A stretch of 64,000 bases of DNA from Cyclobacterium sp. 1_MG-2023 (GTDB taxonomy: Bacteria; Bacteroidota; Bacteroidia; Cytophagales; Cyclobacteriaceae): NCBI RefSeq assembly GCF_030546805.1, contig NZ_JAUOPC010000004.1:248001-312000 (forward strand), given 5' to 3'. The position numbers and the translations under genes were made by a program. The stretch's first letter is position 1, and each line of letters begins with the position of its first letter. The notes under the pieces were generated by a model. It was given only the letters and a program-made list of their open reading frames with translations. It was not told where the DNA came from and made no database searches. Below are positions 9,482-19,359 of the stretch, piece by piece.

Positions 9482-9639
9482 ATTTTTATTTCTTTTTAGA
9501 AATACAAAATTAAGGCTTAATACTAAAAATAAGAGATAAAATTGAGAATTTCACCCCCACTATTTTTTTTAGGATTATTCAATATTTATTTAGGAGCACA
9601 AATGAAGAATATTTCGAATAATAAACGACATTTGATCCC

Positions 9640-10260
9640 ATGGATGAATGGGAAAAAAAGAATGAAATTGTAGTTGAGGATCTTTATGATAAAGGTTGGT
9701 GTGTCTTGGATAACTATATACCCGAAGAATTCAGGAAGGAGTTGCTCAAGGAACAGAGAGAATTACTTATGCATGGGCAATTTAGATTGGCCGGGATTGG
9801 AAAAGGAGAATCTTTTGCCATAAAACCTGAAATACGAAGTGACAAAGTTTTATGGATGGATGAATCCCTCCTGACACCCCTACAGGAAGTTTATTGGGAC
9901 AAGATGGAGAAATTAAGAACAGCTATTAATCAACGCTGTTATTTAGGGCTTAAATCCTTTGAAGCTCATTTTGCCATGTACCCTCAGGGTTCTTATTATC
10001 TCCGACACCTTGACCAGTTTCAATCTGTAAGTTATAGAATTGTGAGTGTAGTTTTGTACTTAAATGATACCTGGGATGAATCGGATGGTGGGGAATTAAG
10101 GATGTACTATACCAGACCAGATGGGATAGAAGACTATCAAGATTTCTTGCCATTGGGCGGAAGGGTAATCGTTTTTTTGAGTGGAGAAATTCCGCATGAG
10201 GTATTGCCGACTCTCAAGGAAAGAATAAGCATCACCGGATGGATGAAGGATAGGGAATAA
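9640..10260 (+). CDS. 2-oxoglutarate/Fe(II)-dependent oxygenase, prolyl-4-hydroxylase type
   Basis: This cytoplasmic non-haem iron dioxygenase has 206 residues and belongs to the SM-20/P4Hc type, which hydroxylates a protein or small-molecule substrate. The iron triad is visible as His123 and Asp125 in YLRHLDQF and His186 in EIPHEV. The 2-oxoglutarate-binding arginine is Arg195 in ERISITGW. The core strand pair reads RIVSVVLYLNDTW and GGELRMYY. The size fits the family (about 200). Relatives in bacteria modify EF-Tu or ribosomal proteins, but no partner is encoded nearby, so the substrate remains open. Confidence 0.87.
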   Translation: MDEWEKKNEIVVEDLYDKGWCVLDNYIPEEFRKELLKEQRELLMHGQFRLAGIGKGESFAIKPEIRSDKVLWMDESLLTPLQEVYWDKMEKLRTAINQRCYLGLKSFEAHFAMYPQGSYYLRHLDQFQSVSYRIVSVVLYLNDTWDESDGGELRMYYTRPDGIEDYQDFLPLGGRVIVFLSGEIPHEVLPTLKERISITGWMKDRE

Positions 10261-10274
10261 AAAATTTAATATTG

Positions 10275-10694
10275 CTATTGAGGTTTATTTTTCATTTCCC
10301 GAATACGCATGGGCATTGAATCAATGGTAGAAAAAAGCAATTGCCAATTAATTTCATTGCCGGACTCCTCTAATTTAGAGCCACCATCTTTTCCTATCAA
10401 TACATAATTACCTTTATCGGTTCCTGATCCGTAAAGCTTTTGCAATTCTTTTTGATGATTTTTTGTAAAGGTATACGGAGAATTACTCTCAAGTTCATCT
10501 CCAAAATAAAAATAAATTAGATCACGTTCGACAAGGTCCTCTTGAATCGCATCTGTTAAATCCAATCCTTTAGCATTTTTATCAGAAGGAAAAACCAATA
10601 AAACCCTATTTTTCCACTGCAGGTCTTTAATTTCTATGTTTGTTTGAGAATTGGTACTTGCCATAATCAAAAGAAAAGTGATCAGAATTTTCAT
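10275..10694 (-). CDS. DUF4174-type secreted protein
   Basis: The start at 10694 is chosen because it gives MKILITFLLIMASTNSQT, a short signal peptide. An upstream in-frame ATG at 10724 would place extra residues ahead of it. The mature 120 residues have LQWKNRVLLVFPSDKN, then YFYFGDE and YVLIGKDGGSKLE, which is the pattern of DUF4174, a thioredoxin-like-fold family without the CxxC pair. These proteins are periplasmic or secreted and have no established function. The gene is convergent with the oxygenase gene, with 14 bases between stops. Confidence 0.72.
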   Translation of the reverse strand: MKILITFLLIMASTNSQTNIEIKDLQWKNRVLLVFPSDKNAKGLDLTDAIQEDLVERDLIYFYFGDELESNSPYTFTKNHQKELQKLYGSGTDKGNYVLIGKDGGSKLEESGNEINWQLLFSTIDSMPMRIREMKNKPQ

Positions 10695-10836
10695 GGTTTC
10701 GTGCATTTTGACTTGAAAACACAACTAATATCACGGAAAATTGTTCTGATCACTTTAAATTGACTGCTAACCTTCGATAATAATCGCGGGCCTGAGTCAA
10801 GTGTTTAATTACCAATTAAGGAAGCCGATATTCAGC

Positions 10837-12897
10837 TTAACTGATGCTGGAACCTGGGTTGGTGGCTTCGTGAGGAGTTAATAATTTTAATTTTCCTTCA
10901 GCATCTTCCGCCATTAAAATCATTCCTTCAGATTCAATACCTACCATCTTCTTGGGTGCCAAATTTAATAGCATTGTCACTTGACGTCCAACCAAATCTT
11001 CAGGCTTAAATTGCTCGGCCACACCACTTAATACTGTTTTGATATCAATTCCCGTATCTACTTTTAGTTGAAGAAGTTTCTTGGATTTTTTGACTTTAAT
11101 CGCCTCCACAATGGTGACTACTCTTAAATCTAATTTCATAAAGTCATCAAAAGACACGATTTCTTTCATTGGAGCTGCTTTGTATTTGGCAGCTTCATTT
11201 TTCTTTTTACTGTCCAAAAGTTTTTGAATTTGCGCTTCCACAGTACTGTCTTCAATTTTTTGGAAAAGCAAGGCGGCTTTATTTATTGTCTCTCCTTCTT
11301 TTATCAAATCCATTTCTCCGGCCTTATCCCAGTTTATGTTCTGAAGACCAAGCATGCCTTTTATTTTCTCAGAAGTAAATGGCAAGAATGGTTGAGATAA
11401 AATGGAAAGGTTGGCAACAATATTTAGGGCAATATTTAATATTGTAGCTGTTCTTTCCTCATTGGTCTTAATGGTTTTCCAAGGCTCCGTTTCTGCCAAA
11501 TACTTATTGCCTGTACGGGCAAAATCCATCATCAATGATAGGGCTTCTCTAAACCTGTATTTTTCTACCGATTGCGCAATTTTATCAGGATACTCTGCCA
11601 GGGTACGGATGAGTTCCTCATCCACCGGTTCTAAACCATGGTGTTTTGGGACTTTTCCTCCATAATATTTGTGGGTTAAGACAACTGCGCGATTAACGAA
11701 GTTTCCAAAGATAGCGACCAGTTCATTGTTGTTCCTGGCTTGGAAATCCTTCCAAGTAAAATCATTGTCCTTGGTTTCAGGGGCATTTGCGGTCAATACA
11801 TAACGCAGAACATCTTCCTGTCCGGGAAATTCTTCCAGGTATTCATGCAACCAAACAGCCCAGTTTTTTGAGGTAGAGATTTTCTGTCCTTCCAAATTTA
11901 GAAATTCATTGGCAGGTACATTTTCCGGCAATATGAAATCTCCTAAGGTTTTTAAAATGGCAGGGAATGTGATACAATGAAATACTATATTGTCTTTACC
12001 AATGAAATGAACCAGTTTGGTGTCCTTGTCCTTCCAATACAATTCCCAATCTTTCCCTTTTTCCTTGGCCCATTCTTTTGTGGAGGAAATATAGCCTATT
12101 GGGGCATCAAACCAAACATACAATACTTTGCCTTCGGCTCCGGCGATAGGTACCGGAATACCCCAGTCCATATCTCTGGTCATGGAACGTGGTTGCAACC
12201 CATCACCCGTCTCTAGCCAGCTTCTGCATTGACCCAAAACATTGTTTTTCCAGTCTTTGGCATGGTCTTCAAGGATCCACTTCTTTAAAAAAGGTGTGTA
12301 TTTTCCCAAATCCAAAAACCAATGCTTGGTCATTTTTAACACAGGGGTGTTGCCACTGAGTTTGGAGCGTGGATTGATCAGGTCGGTTGGGCTTAATGAA
12401 GAACCACATTTTTCACATTGATCTCCATATGCTTCCTCATACCCACAGTTGGGACAAGTGCCTTCTATATACCTATCTGCCAAAAATTGTTTGGCTTCAG
12501 CATCATAATATTGTTCAGTTTCCTTTTCATCAAATTCACCTTTTTGGTAGAGATCGGTAAACAATTGACTGGCCGTTTCATGATGTACCGGAGAAGAAGT
12601 CCGAGAATAATGATCGAAGCTGATTCCAAATTTCTCGAAACTATTCTTCATTATGCCATGGTATCTGTCTACTACTTCCTGAGGGCTAATCCCCTCATTC
12701 TTGGCTTTGATAGTAATGGCTACACCATGCTCATCTGATCCACATACATAGGCCACGTCTCTTTGTTTAGACCTTAAATACCGCACGTAAATATCTGATG
12801 GAATATAACATCCTGCTAAATGACCTATATGCAAGGGGCCGTTAGCATAGGGTAAGGCAGATGTAATTGTATATCTTTTGAATTTGTTTTCGCTCAT
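10837..12897 (-). CDS. metG: Methionyl-tRNA synthetase with C-terminal tRNA-binding domain
   Basis: This enzyme charges tRNA-Met with methionine at the expense of ATP. The ATG at 12897 ([10 protein letters not shown]) is preferred because the longer frame would start with TTG. The class I signatures are PLHIGHLAG near residue 22 and a KMSKS-type loop [10 protein letters not shown] near residue 345. Two Cys pairs, CPNCG and CEKCG (about residues 155-175), form the zinc knuckle. The last about 110 residues, from [17 protein letters not shown] to the end, are an EMAP-II/Trbp111-like tRNA-binding domain, giving the long 686-residue form usual in Bacteroidota. The gene is alone on its strand. Confidence 0.98.
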   Translation of the reverse strand: MSENKFKRYTITSALPYANGPLHIGHLAGCYIPSDIYVRYLRSKQRDVAYVCGSDEHGVAITIKAKNEGISPQEVVDRYHGIMKNSFEKFGISFDHYSRTSSPVHHETASQLFTDLYQKGEFDEKETEQYYDAEAKQFLADRYIEGTCPNCGYEEAYGDQCEKCGSSLSPTDLINPRSKLSGNTPVLKMTKHWFLDLGKYTPFLKKWILEDHAKDWKNNVLGQCRSWLETGDGLQPRSMTRDMDWGIPVPIAGAEGKVLYVWFDAPIGYISSTKEWAKEKGKDWELYWKDKDTKLVHFIGKDNIVFHCITFPAILKTLGDFILPENVPANEFLNLEGQKISTSKNWAVWLHEYLEEFPGQEDVLRYVLTANAPETKDNDFTWKDFQARNNNELVAIFGNFVNRAVVLTHKYYGGKVPKHHGLEPVDEELIRTLAEYPDKIAQSVEKYRFREALSLMMDFARTGNKYLAETEPWKTIKTNEERTATILNIALNIVANLSILSQPFLPFTSEKIKGMLGLQNINWDKAGEMDLIKEGETINKAALLFQKIEDSTVEAQIQKLLDSKKKNEAAKYKAAPMKEIVSFDDFMKLDLRVVTIVEAIKVKKSKKLLQLKVDTGIDIKTVLSGVAEQFKPEDLVGRQVTMLLNLAPKKMVGIESEGMILMAEDAEGKLKLLTPHEATNPGSSIS

Positions 12898-13069
12898 AGA
12901 TTGCAAAGATAGCTAAAATTGATTTTGAGAGAAATAGCAGAATACATTTATACCATTTGAAGCATAAAGCACATCTATTTACTTCAGTTGAGATGATATT
13001 ATTTTATATAAGATTTTCACTTTAGACTTCTCGGAGCTAAAGTTGGTCTTTTAGAAACAATTGATTTTT

Positions 13070-14404
13070 TTAATTTAGTCCCGAATCAGATTCTTGGGCC
13101 ATGCTTGTAAGTTTTTTTACAATTTCAGGGTGAAGTTCGGCAACATTGTTTTGTTCCGAAATGTCATTTTCCAAATCATAAAGCGAAATTTGAAAAGTGC
13201 CTTCTGATTTTATATCCCAGCCGATTGATTTTTTGGTATGAAGTTTCCATTTCCCCAACCGAATGGCCTCCAGTTCACCATTTCTTGCATAAAATAGAAA
13301 GGGTCTTTCAGGCAAATTTTCTGCCTTAGGATTCATTAGGAAAGTGCTGATATCCATCCCATCAATTTTTATCTCTTCCGGGATACTTGTGGATGCTAGT
13401 TGGGCAAAGGTGGGGAATAGGTCTAGGGTACTTACAAATTCATTGGTAACTACTCCTGCTGGAATAGTGCCGGGCCAAGTAATAATACCCGGTACTCTTT
13501 GGCCACCTTCCCAGGTTTGGGCTTTCTTTCCTCTCAAAGGCTTCGCTGATCCTTTGGACGGACCATTGTCGGAAGTGAAAACAAAGATGGTATTTTCATA
13601 AATTCCTTCTTCTTTCAATGTCTTGATAATTTCTCCTGCACTCCAGTCCAATTCCATTATCACATCTCCATACAGACCTTTTTTACTTTTGCCCTCAAAA
13701 GCAGGAGAAGCAAAAAGTGGGGTATGGGGCATATTGTGAGCGAGGTAAATAAAGAAAGGCTTTTCCCCTTTATTCTTGATTTGTTTGACTGTCTCTTCAG
13801 TATAGCGTTTGGTTAAATACCTTTGGTCAGGACCCTTTTCTATAAGGGTAGTGTTCTGATAAAAAGGAAGGGGAGGGGATTGAAAGTCTATGTTTTTGTA
13901 GTAATAATTGTCCATATCGTTGGAGTAAGGCACACCATAGAAAGTATCGAAGCCTTGGTTGTTCGGCATGAAAATTTCCTTAAGGCCCAAATGCCATTTC
14001 CCTATGCATGAGGTGGTATAGCCGGCTTCTTTCAACATTTCCGCCATGGTAAACTCTTGGGGAGATAATCCACCCTCTGAATAAGGAAAAAGTACTGCTT
14101 CATGTAAATTACTTCTTTTGGGATAACGGCCTGTCAATAGTCCCGCTCTAGATGGGGTGCATACAGTTGCTGGGACATAAAAGTTTGTAAACCTCATGCC
14201 TTCCGCAGCCAATTGATCTAGATGAGGTGTTTCAAAGCCCTCTGCGCCATATACGCCCAAATCTGCATAGCCTTGATCATCCGTAAAAAATACAATGATA
14301 TTGGGTGGATTCTGGGTGGTACTGACTTCCTGCTCACAAGCAGAAAAGAGCATAAGTAATAGGAATACAGGGAATAGTTTAATGGAGTATTTTATTAGAT
14401 GCAT
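13070..14404 (-). CDS. Lipoprotein sulfatase, arylsulfatase A type (S1 family)
   Basis: This sulfate-ester hydrolase is anchored to the membrane or cell surface. A lipobox (LMLFSACEQ, Cys23) ends the signal peptide. The sulfatase motif CTPSRAGLLTGR has Cys82, which must be converted to formylglycine by a maturase encoded elsewhere. Metal ligands are visible in VFFTDDQGYADLG (Asp-Asp) and FTSDNGPSKG. Its 444 residues are slightly short for the family but complete to the C-terminus. It is divergent from a GH20 hexosaminidase, which suggests removal of sulfate from an N-acetylhexosamine-containing glycan. The exact S1 subfamily cannot be told by eye. Confidence 0.93.
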   Translation of the reverse strand: MHLIKYSIKLFPVFLLLMLFSACEQEVSTTQNPPNIIVFFTDDQGYADLGVYGAEGFETPHLDQLAAEGMRFTNFYVPATVCTPSRAGLLTGRYPKRSNLHEAVLFPYSEGGLSPQEFTMAEMLKEAGYTTSCIGKWHLGLKEIFMPNNQGFDTFYGVPYSNDMDNYYYKNIDFQSPPLPFYQNTTLIEKGPDQRYLTKRYTEETVKQIKNKGEKPFFIYLAHNMPHTPLFASPAFEGKSKKGLYGDVIMELDWSAGEIIKTLKEEGIYENTIFVFTSDNGPSKGSAKPLRGKKAQTWEGGQRVPGIITWPGTIPAGVVTNEFVSTLDLFPTFAQLASTSIPEEIKIDGMDISTFLMNPKAENLPERPFLFYARNGELEAIRLGKWKLHTKKSIGWDIKSEGTFQISLYDLENDISEQNNVAELHPEIVKKLTSMAQESDSGLN

Positions 14405-14634
14405 TGTAATGGATTAAAAGGAAGGGTGGTATATATTTAATTGCAAATTAAAGTCAATTTTAATTTTTTAGTAAGTCAAATTTACAATTTTATCTTACTT
14501 GATTACAGGTGAAAGTTAATTCCATGATTTATTTTCTATTCTAAGGATTTAAATTTTGAATGAGATTATCATTTTTAAAGCCGGCCCATCGGTTAATTTT
14601 TTATAGTTTTGGCTAAATATTTAACCTTACCTCA
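14405..14634. promoter_or_regulatory. Divergent promoter region of sulfatase and GH20 genes
   Basis: These 230 AT-rich bases must carry both promoters. On the plus strand TAGTTTTG at 14604-14611 fits the Bacteroidota -7 element TAnnTTTG and lies 24 bases before the GH20 start. A clear -33 TTTG partner is not seen. No operator palindrome stood out. Confidence 0.35.
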
Positions 14635-16215
14635 ATGTATTTAGTAAAACCTTTTTCTTTGGCATTTTTATTTGTCCTTTTTTCTCTGAACTTCACCGTT
14701 GCTCAGCAACAGCCTGAGATTATTCCCATGCCAGCCAATTATCAACTTAATCCAGGAGAGTTTCTATGGGATAGCAAAGTTGGTATTACGCTTGAAGGTT
14801 TTCCGGATCAAGGGAATTATTTGCAACAGGAAGCATTAAGATTGTTGAATATGCCGCTTCTGGAAATTGAATCAGCTTCAAAAACCATCGTGATCAAAAA
14901 GGTTAATGACCTGAAGCCGGGCTATAAAATAAACATCCAGCAAAATTCAGTAACAATTGAAGCTTCAAATGAAACAGGAGCCTTTTATGGAGTGATTTCT
15001 CTGATTCAATTGGCACATGCTGCCAAGGAAAAACATGGGGAAATTGCCCTACCTAACTGGGAAATTCAGGATAGTCCAAGGTATGCATGGCGAGGGATCA
15101 TGCTGGATGAGTCCAGGTACTTTTTTGGCATGGAAAAGGTGAAGCAGCTACTTGATCACATGGCTTATTATAAATTAAATACTTTTCATTGGCATTTGAC
15201 AGATGCTCCCGGATGGCGAATAGAAATTAAAAGTTTTCCCAATTTAGCCACCGTAGGAGGAATTGGCAATCAATCAGAACCCAATGCACCTGCCGCCTAC
15301 TATACACAGGAAGAAATTAAAGAGATTGTTAGGTATGCGCGTGAAAGAATGATACAGGTGATTCCTGAAATAGATATGCCGGGACATGCCACAGCTGCCA
15401 ATAGGGCGTATCCGGAACACAGTGGCGGTGGATCAGAAAAATATCCTGACTTTACCTTTCACCCTGCCAAAGAGACTACCTATGCTTATTTGTCTCAAAT
15501 TTTACATGAAGTGGATGCTTTGTTTCCCAGCAATATGATGCACCTTGGAGGTGATGAAGTGAGTTTTGGCAATCAAATGTGGCCTAAAGATCCGGATGTT
15601 CTCAAGTTGATGGCAAAGGAAAGTTTGACAGGCATGAAAGATGTCGAAGACTATTTCTTTGAAAGGATGGCCGACACGCTTTTTCGTCTTAACAATAAGG
15701 TTTTGGCCTGGGATGAGATGGCAACGGCAAATTTGCCCAGAGATAAAACAATTATTTTTTGGTGGAGGCACGATAAAAGGGAACAGCTGAGCCTTTCGCT
15801 CAAGAATGGGTACCCAACAGTGGTTTGTCCCAGGATCCCTTTCTATTTCGATTTTCTTCAGCAAGAAGACCATAAGTACGGAAGGAAGTGGGCAGGTGCT
15901 TTTGCTCCTTTAGATGCGGTTTATAATTTTGATATGGATGCCTTTGGCATAAAGAAAGAAGAGGAAGACCTTATTTTAGGGATTCAAGCCAACCTTTGGA
16001 CAGAAACTGTTCCCAATGAGGATCGGTTTGATTTTTTGATGTATCCTAGAATAGCAGCTTTGGCAGAGGTGGTTTGGTCGCAAAAAGAAGATCAATCTTA
16101 TCCTGGTTTTATGGAAAGATTGGCGGCACATTTGGAGAAGTACAAAGCTGAAAAGTTATATTATTACGATCCTTTTGACCCAAATCACCATCCGGAACCG
16201 GTTTATGAACCTTAA
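14635..16215 (+). CDS. Beta-N-acetylhexosaminidase, GH20
   Basis: This secreted exo-hydrolase releases terminal GlcNAc or GalNAc from glycans by substrate-assisted catalysis. A signal peptide ends at VAQQ (residue about 25). A GH20b-like N-terminal domain covers about residues 25-150 and the catalytic barrel begins at YAWRGIMLDESRYF. The catalytic pair Asp307-Glu308 is seen in HLGGDEVSFG, and NTFHWHLTDAPGWRIE is a hallmark of the family. The 526-residue length is normal. There is no added carbohydrate-binding domain. Its divergent neighbour is a sulfatase, so a sulfated chitin- or mucin-like glycan is a plausible target. Confidence 0.95.
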   Translation: MYLVKPFSLAFLFVLFSLNFTVAQQQPEIIPMPANYQLNPGEFLWDSKVGITLEGFPDQGNYLQQEALRLLNMPLLEIESASKTIVIKKVNDLKPGYKINIQQNSVTIEASNETGAFYGVISLIQLAHAAKEKHGEIALPNWEIQDSPRYAWRGIMLDESRYFFGMEKVKQLLDHMAYYKLNTFHWHLTDAPGWRIEIKSFPNLATVGGIGNQSEPNAPAAYYTQEEIKEIVRYARERMIQVIPEIDMPGHATAANRAYPEHSGGGSEKYPDFTFHPAKETTYAYLSQILHEVDALFPSNMMHLGGDEVSFGNQMWPKDPDVLKLMAKESLTGMKDVEDYFFERMADTLFRLNNKVLAWDEMATANLPRDKTIIFWWRHDKREQLSLSLKNGYPTVVCPRIPFYFDFLQQEDHKYGRKWAGAFAPLDAVYNFDMDAFGIKKEEEDLILGIQANLWTETVPNEDRFDFLMYPRIAALAEVVWSQKEDQSYPGFMERLAAHLEKYKAEKLYYYDPFDPNHHPEPVYEP

Positions 16216-16241
16216 CAGGAGCTTAAGTCCTGTTAAGGTTT
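16208..16241. terminator. Hairpin between convergent GH20 and serine hydrolase genes
   Basis: A 13-bp perfect stem, AACCTTAACAGGA (16208-16220) with TCCTGTTAAGGTT (16228-16240), encloses GCTTAAG. It contains the GH20 stop codon. Neither side has a good T-run, so it may be a weak bidirectional terminator or an mRNA 3'-end stabiliser. Confidence 0.55.
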
Positions 16242-16262
16242 AGAGGGTGGATTTGTAATGGA

Positions 16263-17561
16263 TCAATCATCAATGCTGGTGCCTACCATTTGTTTGAATT
16301 TCCAGCTTGTTTGGTCACCGGTACTTCCTTGGGTTTGCTTGAGAATTACGCCTATGAGTTTCTCTTTAGGGTCTGCAAAATATTGAGTGTTAAAATAGCC
16401 TCCCCAGATAAAAGTGCCTGTGGATCCTAAGCCTGCTTTGGCTTGGCCTTGGTCGGTTAACACGCCAAAGGCTAATCCATAATGCTGGTCGCCACCCCCA
16501 TAAAGATCTCCGGTTTGATTACCCATCATTGAAGCAATGGTTGTTCGACTCAAAAAGCGTTTCCCGTTTAATTCTCCTCCATTGAGGTACATCTGTAGAA
16601 AAGTCGCATAGTCTTTCGCGGTACTTGATAGTCCTGCCCCGCCGGAGAAGAATGTTTTAGCCCCTTTGACAGGGTAGTTGACATCGTAAAAAGTATTGGG
16701 ATAGTTTTCCCATTGATCGTTTACTTTATGCTGGATGGTTACAAGTCGATCAGCTTTGGATGCCGGAAAATAAAAGTTTGTATCATTCATTCCTAAAGGG
16801 ATGAACAAGTGTTTGAGTAAATAATCTTGAAAAGTCATTCCTGAAATAACTTCAACGAAATAACCGAGTACATCAAGCCCCACACTATAGGTGTATTTTT
16901 CTCCCGGATCATGGTGTAGGGGTAATTCTGCCAACTTTAGGGCAACCTCCTTGATTGTGACAGGTTCGGTAGTAAACAAGTCTGTTGTTCCTGCTTTATG
17001 ATAAAGCATCTTCATCCTTTCGTCTCCATCTATAATTCCATACCCAAGCCCTGAGGTATGCGTTAGCAAGTGGCGGATGGTTATTTCCTTATTGGCAGGT
17101 CTGGAGGTGAAGGTAGTGTCTGAATACCTGAAATTTACCAAGACTTTAGGGTTTTTGAATTCAGGAATGTATTTGGAAATTGGGTCATCCAATCGGAATT
17201 TACCCTCTTCCCAAAGCATCATCACAGCAGTTGAAGTGATTGCTTTGGATTGGCTGGCAATTCTAAATATGGCATCTTTTTTTAATTTTCTTCCATTGGC
17301 ATCTGCGTTTCCATAAGCTTCATGAAAAACAATTTTTCCGTTTCTGGCGATGAGGGCAACTGCGCCCGGAATGGTATTGTCCATGACGGATTCTTTCAGC
17401 ATTTCGTCAATACGGGCTAACCTTTCCGGTGAAATACCTACACTGGAAGGAGAGGCCTGAGTCAATGGTGGTGATTGCTGTCCTGATTTTGTTTGCGCCT
17501 CAAGTGCGAGGGAAGTGAGGAATAGAAAGCTTAAACAGAGATAAAAGTTTTTTACATTCAT
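16263..17561 (-). CDS. Secreted serine hydrolase, class C beta-lactamase/esterase fold
   Basis: The start at 17561 is chosen since it yields MNVKNFYLCLSFLFLTSLAL, a signal peptide ending at EAQ. The longer frame adds 23 residues that disrupt it. The catalytic SxxK tetrad Ser-Gln-Ser-Lys occurs in FRIASQSKAIT about 100 residues in, and the second motif Tyr-Ser-Val is in YTYSVGLDVLGY. The C-terminal motif falls near HYGLAFGV. Members are D-aminopeptidases, esterases or penicillin-binding-like proteins. Resistance to beta-lactams is not implied, because AmpC proper has YxN at the second motif. It is convergent with the GH20 gene. Confidence 0.85.
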   Translation of the reverse strand: MNVKNFYLCLSFLFLTSLALEAQTKSGQQSPPLTQASPSSVGISPERLARIDEMLKESVMDNTIPGAVALIARNGKIVFHEAYGNADANGRKLKKDAIFRIASQSKAITSTAVMMLWEEGKFRLDDPISKYIPEFKNPKVLVNFRYSDTTFTSRPANKEITIRHLLTHTSGLGYGIIDGDERMKMLYHKAGTTDLFTTEPVTIKEVALKLAELPLHHDPGEKYTYSVGLDVLGYFVEVISGMTFQDYLLKHLFIPLGMNDTNFYFPASKADRLVTIQHKVNDQWENYPNTFYDVNYPVKGAKTFFSGGAGLSSTAKDYATFLQMYLNGGELNGKRFLSRTTIASMMGNQTGDLYGGGDQHYGLAFGVLTDQGQAKAGLGSTGTFIWGGYFNTQYFADPKEKLIGVILKQTQGSTGDQTSWKFKQMVGTSIDD

Positions 17562-17851
17562 AAGTTTCGTGACAATTTGGGGTATCGTGAATTTGGATGT
17601 CAAAATAGACATTTTCTCAAGTATTTCCATAAAAATTCTCTGTAAGACCTTTCATTTAAAACGTAAATTGGTAGGTGTGTCTTAATAATTGATTGCGTAA
17701 TATTATTTTAGTTATAAGCTGACAGATCTCCTTTTTACACCTCTTTCGACTAAGGTAGGATGATTACTTAAAAATTAGGAGTGCCCTAAATTTTAATTAT
17801 GGTCTTACCTTTCTCAATTCCCTAAATAAGACTAATTTTGAAAAGTAAATA

Positions 17852-18880
17852 GTGGCAGGTGTGGATTCAGAAAAGCAGCGAATTATTCTTTGGTCAGTTG
17901 CTATCAGTATAATTTTATTGGTAGTTAAATTTTATTCCTATCTCTTGACAGGATCCAATGCCATACTTACGGATGCTTTGGAAAGCATTGTTAATGTAGT
18001 GGCTTCATTTTTTGCCCTTTACAGTGTAAGGCTAAGTGCCATACCTAAAGATAAGAATCATCCTTATGGGCATGGTAAAATCGAATTTTTTAGTGCAGGA
18101 ATCGAAGGGACTTTGATTATAGTGGCTGGAATCTTTATCCTTTACCAATCATTGAAATCCATAATGTTTCCTCAAGCGCTAATTGAATTGCCTTTGGGAA
18201 TGGTGTTGATTGGGTGTTCAGGTGTGGTAAATGGGGTTTTGGGTTATGTATTGCAGCGAAAAGGAAAGGAGTTAAATAGCCTAACATTGGAAGCTGACGG
18301 TAAACATATTTCAACCGATGCCATCAGTAGTTTTGTTTTAATTTTGGGAATTGCCATCATTTACTTTACCGGTTGGTACATCTTGGACAGCATTATTTCA
18401 TCCCTTTTTGCTTTTTATATCATTTATAACGGTTATTTTTTGGTCAGGAAGTCAGTTGCAGGACTAATGGATGAGTCCAATCCAAAAACCATTAATAAAA
18501 CAGTTCAAATACTGAATAATCACCGACAAAAAAATTGGATAGATATTCACAATATGAGGGTTCAGAAATATGGAGGAGACAATCATGTTGACTTGCACCT
18601 TACGCTTCCTTATTATTATGACCTTGTGCAGGTCCATGATTGTGTGCATGATGTGGAGGAAGTGTTGGAAGAAAATCTCCCTGGAAAAACCGAAGTTTTT
18701 GTTCATGCAGACCCTTGTATTCCAGATCCTTGCTGTCATTATTGTCAAGTAGAGAATTGTCCGGTAAGAAAGTTTCCACAATCGAAGAAGATCAAATGGG
18801 CTGCAGACAATATGTCTCAGAATCAGAAACATTACCACGAGTTGGGGCTATTCAATACTAAGTCCGGAAAAAAGGGGTGA
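17852..18880 (+). CDS. Cation diffusion facilitator metal transporter
   Basis: This inner-membrane antiporter exports divalent metal ions in exchange for protons. It starts with GTG at 17852, since no ATG is available before the first helix. Six membrane helices cover residues about 10-205 and a cytoplasmic C-terminal domain follows. The metal site of helix 5 is HISTDAISSF, the usual HxxxD. In helix 2, TDALESIVNV has Glu where Zn transporters often have His, so metal choice may differ. The C-terminal end has a cluster CIPDPCCHYCQVENC with six cysteines, which could bind or sense metal. Iron, zinc or cobalt are all possible. No metal regulator lies next to it. Confidence 0.9.
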   Translation: MAGVDSEKQRIILWSVAISIILLVVKFYSYLLTGSNAILTDALESIVNVVASFFALYSVRLSAIPKDKNHPYGHGKIEFFSAGIEGTLIIVAGIFILYQSLKSIMFPQALIELPLGMVLIGCSGVVNGVLGYVLQRKGKELNSLTLEADGKHISTDAISSFVLILGIAIIYFTGWYILDSIISSLFAFYIIYNGYFLVRKSVAGLMDESNPKTINKTVQILNNHRQKNWIDIHNMRVQKYGGDNHVDLHLTLPYYYDLVQVHDCVHDVEEVLEENLPGKTEVFVHADPCIPDPCCHYCQVENCPVRKFPQSKKIKWAADNMSQNQKHYHELGLFNTKSGKKG

Positions 18881-19097
18881 ATTTTGTTTTACATTGAATG
18901 AATCAAAATAATAATGATTCCTTAATATAAATTGAGGTATTTGAAGCTTAGTTAATGTTTTGGTCAAAAAATTAACTAATCAATAAAATTAAAAATTTGA
19001 ATTTTCTAGAATATTAAAATTATATTTTGATAATATTTGTTTTTGTGGGCTATTTTTCATACATTAATTGTATATAAAGAATTAAAATTTCGGGGAC
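18881..19097. other. AT-rich leader before the small membrane peptide gene
   Basis: This stretch is extremely AT-rich with long A and T runs. I see no gene or strong hairpin. It probably holds the promoter of the 26-codon frame that follows. Confidence 0.4.
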
Positions 19098-19178
19098 ATG
19101 AAAGATAAGCAATTCACCATATTACTAATGGTTTCAGCCCTAATCTGGTTGTTGATAATTGGTTTTATTATCATTTAA
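19098..19178 (+). CDS. Putative 26-aa single-span membrane microprotein
   Basis: An ATG at 19098 opens a 26-codon frame ending in TAA at 19176-19178. The peptide is MKDKQFTILLM followed by VSALIWLLIIGFIII, a charged hydrophilic start and one strongly hydrophobic helix with inside-positive charge. A purine-rich GGGGAC precedes the start at the right distance for a ribosome binding site, which is uncommon in this phylum. An efficient-looking terminator lies 60 bases downstream. Together these suggest a real, independently transcribed small membrane protein gene. Conservation in relatives would be the decisive test. Function is unknown. Confidence 0.4.
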   Translation: MKDKQFTILLMVSALIWLLIIGFIII

Positions 19179-19237
19179 AAGACCAATATATTTTTTCCTA
19201 CATACGGACTTAGACAGGTTTTTCCGAAACAAGTTTA

Positions 19238-19262
19238 AAAAGGGGCCATTCGAGCCCCTTTT
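19238..19262. terminator. Bidirectional rho-independent terminator
   Basis: AAAAGGGGC (19238-19246) pairs with GCCCCTTTT (19254-19262) around a 7-base loop. A-run and T-run flanks let it serve the plus-strand microprotein transcript and the minus-strand M3 peptidase transcript. Confidence 0.85.
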
Positions 19263-19359
19263 GTATTTGTAGCCAAAGCTAGAATATTAATCCCGGCCAA
19301 TCCAACAGCGTTGTTGACTCAGCCGGGTTAAGTAGCAATGATTTAATTGGCACCTAATT

